From Clostridia bacterium (GTDB taxonomy: Bacteria; Bacillota; Clostridia; Oscillospirales; Acutalibacteraceae), in NCBI GenBank assembly GCA_900768035.1, contig CAAGBH010000168.1:1-7146 (forward strand): a stretch of 7,146 nucleotides of DNA, written 5' to 3'. A program made the position numbers and the translations under genes. The notes under the pieces were generated by a model. The model was not told where the DNA came from. It ran no database searches and saw only the letters and a program-made list of their open reading frames with translations. Numbering within the stretch: the first letter of the stretch is position 1; the number at the start of each line of letters is the position of its first letter. This document shows, piece after piece, positions 5,594 to 7,146 of this stretch.

Positions 5594-6256
5594 TTGACAA
5601 AAATTTATTTTGTGCGACACTGTGAAGCACAAGGAAATGTGATGCGTATTTTTCAGGGAACAACTGATACCGATATCAGTGAACTCGGCGCTAAGCAACT
5701 TGAATATTTGAAAGAACGTTTTAAAAATATAGAGTTTGATAAGGTGTATTCAAGTCCCTTATTAAGGGCGGTTAAAACTGCAGAGGCTGTTATCGGTAAT
5801 AGAAATATGAAAATCGAAAAAATACGCGGTCTTATTGAACTTAACGGCGGTATTGTTGAAGGAAAACCGTTTAAAGAGGCTTTTAACAATATTCCCGGTC
5901 TTGTTGACACTTGGAATAACCATCCGCAAGACTTTGCCCCACAGTATGGCGAACCTATGCGTCACGCTTATGAAAGAATTTATAACACATTGCGTTATAT
6001 TTATGAAAACAATAAAGGAAAAACCGTTGTCTGTACCACACACGGTGGTGTTACACGATGTCTTTTATGCCGTCTTTTAAAAGGTAATATTGAAGAACTG
6101 AAAAACATTCCTTGGAGTGAAAACACGGCCGTTTCACTTTTAGAAATTGACGATAATTTTAATATTAATGTTGTATTCTATAATGACGCCTCTCACCTGC
6201 CCGCTGAACTAATACCCGCAAGAAGCAGAATCGTTTCTTATATGAACGAGGAATAA
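5594..6256 (+). CDS. Histidine phosphatase (phosphoglycerate mutase-like) family protein
   Basis: The 220-residue product belongs to the RHG superfamily, whose members transfer or remove phosphate through a phosphohistidine. The N-terminal motif is R8-H9-C10-E11, with H9 the expected phospho-acceptor. Cysteine replaces the usual glycine of RHG. Other active-site positions are present: R58 (SSPLLRA), E82 (LIELNGG) and H150 (TTHGG). The substrate is unknown; members include cofactor-dependent phosphoglycerate mutase and many small-molecule phosphatases, and this length and sequence favour a phosphatase. TTG 5594 is chosen as start because the protein then begins MTKIYFVRH as family members do, with GGTGAT ahead of it. 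Upstream in-frame codons give an untypical hydrophobic extension. The ruvX start lies 2 nt after the stop, and its ribosome site is inside the last codons here. Confidence 0.88.
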   Translation: MTKIYFVRHCEAQGNVMRIFQGTTDTDISELGAKQLEYLKERFKNIEFDKVYSSPLLRAVKTAEAVIGNRNMKIEKIRGLIELNGGIVEGKPFKEAFNNIPGLVDTWNNHPQDFAPQYGEPMRHAYERIYNTLRYIYENNKGKTVVCTTHGGVTRCLLCRLLKGNIEELKNIPWSENTAVSLLEIDDNFNINVVFYNDASHLPAELIPARSRIVSYMNEE

Positions 6257-6258
6257 TT

Positions 6259-6678
6259 ATGGTAATAATGTCAGTTGATTTAGGAAAAGCAAGAACGGGT
6301 ATTGCGGTTTCTGACAGTAGCGAGAGTTTCGCTTTTCCAAAAACAGTAATTACAGAATACAATACAGATAAATTGATTAAAAAAATCAATGATTGCATTA
6401 ATGAATTTTCTGCTGAATTAGTGGTTGTCGGCTTTCCAAAAAATATGGACGGCAGTGTGGGAAGCCGTGCAGAAGAATGTAAAGAAATCGCAGAAAAAAT
6501 TGGTGAATTAAGCGGTAAAGAAATTATCCTTTGGGACGAAAGATGTACAACAATTTCTGCTCATACGGCATTAAATTACACTGATACCCGTGGCAAGAAA
6601 CGAAAAAATGTTGTCGATGCTGTTGCAGCGGTAATAATACTCGAAGATTATTTATCTTATAGAAAAAATAACAGGTGA
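6259..6678 (+). CDS. ruvX: RuvX/YqgF family pre-16S rRNA nuclease
   Basis: This 139-residue RNase H-fold protein belongs to the YqgF family, long labelled putative Holliday-junction resolvase and now linked to maturation of the 16S rRNA 5' end. Conserved elements are present: D7-L-G-x-x-R12-x-G14 near the N-terminus, VVGFPKNMDG (56-65) matching the usual VGLPxxxxG block, D93-E94-R95-x-T-T, and D120 in the last helix (NVVDAVAA). D7, E94 and D120 are the likely metal-binding acidic residues. ATG 6259 is preceded at 6 nt by GAGGA (6248-6252), which lies within the end of the phosphatase gene, so the two are probably translationally coupled. ATG 6268 is too far from that site. The TGA stop lies inside the stem of the downstream terminator. 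Confidence 0.94.
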   Translation: MVIMSVDLGKARTGIAVSDSSESFAFPKTVITEYNTDKLIKKINDCINEFSAELVVVGFPKNMDGSVGSRAEECKEIAEKIGELSGKEIILWDERCTTISAHTALNYTDTRGKKRKNVVDAVAAVIILEDYLSYRKNNR

Positions 6679-6706
6679 ACGATTATCGCTCACCTGTTAT
6701 TTTTTT
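6663..6706. terminator. Strong bidirectional terminator containing the ruvX stop
   Basis: AATAACAGGTGA (6667-6678) pairs perfectly over 12 bp with TCACCTGTTATT (6690-6701), with a small CGA/TCG helix in the loop. Seven T residues follow on the plus strand (6700-6706). A run of six A residues (6663-6668) gives a T tract on the minus strand. The last codons and TGA stop of ruvX form the 5' arm. On the minus strand it lies directly after the TAA of the possible remnant gene at 6705-6809. Confidence 0.92.
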
Positions 6707-6809
6707 ATCGCTTTGTAGGTTTCATATCAAAGTTAGGGTTAAATGCATAGAAGTTTTTACTGTTAAGTTTATCAGTCGAAATTCTCAAGGCTTCACCAAG
6801 TTTACCAAT
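6705..6809 (-). pseudogene. Possible 3' remnant of a convergent gene (34 codons)
   Basis: On the minus strand, 34 sense codons run from a TGA (6812-6810) to a TAA (6707-6705). The product is protein-like and balanced in composition, ending FYAFNPNFDMKPTKR. It has no ATG near its front. An in-frame TTG at 6788 would give 27 residues. Its stop abuts the ruvX terminator, which also has a minus-strand T tract, as expected at the end of a true convergent gene. I infer that this is the tail of a gene whose 5' part was lost or displaced at about 6810, where a hairpin begins. I do not recognise the family. Chance openness of a 105-nt frame in AT-rich DNA is a real alternative. Confidence 0.35.
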
Positions 6810-6810
6810 T

Positions 6811-6859
6811 CAAACAAAACCCCGCAAACCCTTTATTTACAAGGGCTTACGAGGTTTTT
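6811..6859 (-). terminator. Minus-strand hairpin terminator with G-U pairs
   Basis: Read on the minus strand, a 14-bp stem (6854-6841 with 6833-6820) has 11 Watson-Crick and 3 G-U pairs around a 7-nt loop, extended by four A-T pairs and followed by TTTTGTTTG. The three G-U pairs become A-C mismatches if the plus strand is transcribed, which argues that the minus-strand RNA is the functional one. It could end the candidate RNA that starts near 6914. Confidence 0.7.
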
Positions 6860-6914
6860 CTTGTTTTTATAAAAATGCTCGTTTTTGCCCTTTTTCGTTG
6901 CAAAAACTGATTGC
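6812..6914 (-). ncRNA. Candidate small RNA of about 100 nt
   Basis: A promoter at 6949-6921 predicts a minus-strand start near 6914, and the hairpin terminator ends near 6812, leaving about 100 nt with no start codon or open frame. A further inverted repeat, GTTTTTGC/GCAAAAAC (plus-strand 6881-6888 and 6900-6907), would form a 5' hairpin in the RNA. It does not resemble an RNA family I can name. It might instead be the leader or edge of a mobile element. Confidence 0.35.
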
Positions 6915-6920
6915 ATATAT

Positions 6921-6949
6921 ATTATAATATATTTTACTTTAAAAATCAA
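6921..6949 (-). promoter_or_regulatory. Minus-strand promoter upstream of the candidate small RNA
   Basis: On the minus strand TTGATT (6949-6944) and a perfect TATAAT (6926-6921) have a 17-nt spacer, the same boxes and spacing as the tRNA-Leu promoter. The -10 box lies within a 16-bp palindrome (6917-6932), so TATAAT also occurs on the plus strand at 6923-6928. There the best -35 match, TTGCAA at 6898, is 19 nt away. Confidence 0.6.
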
Positions 6950-7011
6950 TACCGACATATATAAAGAGGTTTACCACCCACCTTCTATTCGTAATTCAAT
7001 AAATAGAAATA

Positions 7012-7146
7012 ATGCTCCCAACACATAAACAAACCGAAATAAATCTGCAATTATACCATTTTTTCTTTTTAAGTGTTTTGGCAATGCCTTTAACCTTAAA
7101 CCTAAGTCCTATAGCGTTGTTCGGAGGACTGTATAAGCTTATAGCA
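7012..7146 (+). CDS. Partial open frame, possible membrane protein N-terminus (cut by the right edge)
   Basis: From ATG 7012 the frame stays open for 45 codons to the end of the window. After a short polar start the product is hydrophobic, with FFFLSVLAMPLTLNLSPIAL followed by FGGLYK. That recalls the first membrane segment of a polytopic protein and, loosely, O-antigen ligase-type proteins, but this is too short to assign. No Shine-Dalgarno site precedes the ATG. Leucine codons CTC, CTG and CTA appear more than in the neighbouring genes, which mostly use TTA and CTT. The opposite strand is also open from 7145 to 6996 but reads as a lysine-rich mirror of this hydrophobic frame. The bases 6950-7011 before it hold nothing I can identify. 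Confidence 0.3.
   Translation, partial: MLPTHKQTEINLQLYHFFFLSVLAMPLTLNLSPIALFGGLYKLIA

Noticed and set aside
5653..6080. Overlapping open frames on both strands inside the phosphatase gene
   Set aside because: They are shadows of a gene with conserved active-site motifs, and lack ribosome sites of their own.
6165..6398. Minus-strand frame across the phosphatase-ruvX junction
   Set aside because: It is antisense to two well-supported genes and has no recognisable features.
6675..6872. 65-codon plus-strand frame after ruvX
   Set aside because: It starts inside the ruvX terminator, overlaps the hairpin at 6820-6854 and has low-complexity composition; the opposite strand is more protein-like at 6705-6809.
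6939..6977. 12-codon minus-strand frame containing IYVGID, reminiscent of IS110-type transposase N-termini
   Set aside because: Too short, followed at once by a stop, overlaps a good promoter, and no other transposase sequence is present; probably coincidence.
7132..7143. 12-bp palindrome TATAAGCTTATA
   Set aside because: Short AT-rich palindrome containing a HindIII site; expected by chance and at the contig edge.
6996..7145. 49-codon minus-strand open frame at the right end
   Set aside because: It is rich in lysine and cysteine in the way antisense copies of hydrophobic segments are, and the plus frame at 7012 is the better candidate; not excluded without more sequence.
1..7146. CRISPR array, toxin-antitoxin pair, defence genes or insertion sequence
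   Set aside because: No regularly spaced repeats, paired small genes or transposase motifs were found on either strand.

Overview
The window looks like a piece of a low-GC, anaerobic Clostridia-type (Bacillota) chromosome. Evidence: strongly AT-biased intergenic DNA, Shine-Dalgarno sites ahead of most genes, A/T-rich sigma-70-like promoters, and genes for rubrerythrin, fermentative D-lactate dehydrogenase, a Peptidase S11 D,D-carboxypeptidase and a PfoR-type membrane protein. Standard bacterial stops are used. I cannot name a genus from sequence alone. The first 13 bases match the inner end of an Illumina adapter exactly, so position 1 is almost certainly an untrimmed contig end, and the window may be a whole small contig.

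Layout. Positions 1-461 hold no gene I can support: adapter, one terminator from a gene lost off the left edge, a 30-bp palindrome, a 60-nt imperfect inverted repeat with possible 7-bp flanking duplications, and the promoter of a tRNA-Leu(CAA) gene (462-548). Two hairpin terminators follow. On the minus strand come rubrerythrin (709-1305) and then a tight three-gene cluster transcribed from about 4475 towards 1368: PfoR/PTS-EIIC-like membrane protein, endonuclease III (overlapping by 8 nt) and D-Ala-D-Ala carboxypeptidase (18 nt further on). A divergent promoter region (4441-4565) separates this from a plus-strand run: D-lactate dehydrogenase, a histidine phosphatase and RuvX/YqgF, closed by a strong bidirectional terminator that contains the ruvX stop codon.

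The right end (6679-7146) is the least ordinary part. It has a 34-codon minus-strand tail of what looks like a broken convergent gene that shares the ruvX terminator, a minus-strand promoter followed about 100 nt later by a hairpin whose G-U pairs fit only the minus-strand RNA, and an open frame running off the right edge with membrane-protein character.

Functionally the recognisable genes are housekeeping: peroxide defence, cell-wall trimming, base-excision repair, NADH reoxidation to D-lactate and rRNA maturation. I found no CRISPR array, defence island, recognisable transposase or clear new multi-gene system. The best leads are the possible small RNA and gene remnant at the right end, the MITE-like repeat upstream of the tRNA, and the orphan EIIC-like gene coupled to nth and the carboxypeptidase.
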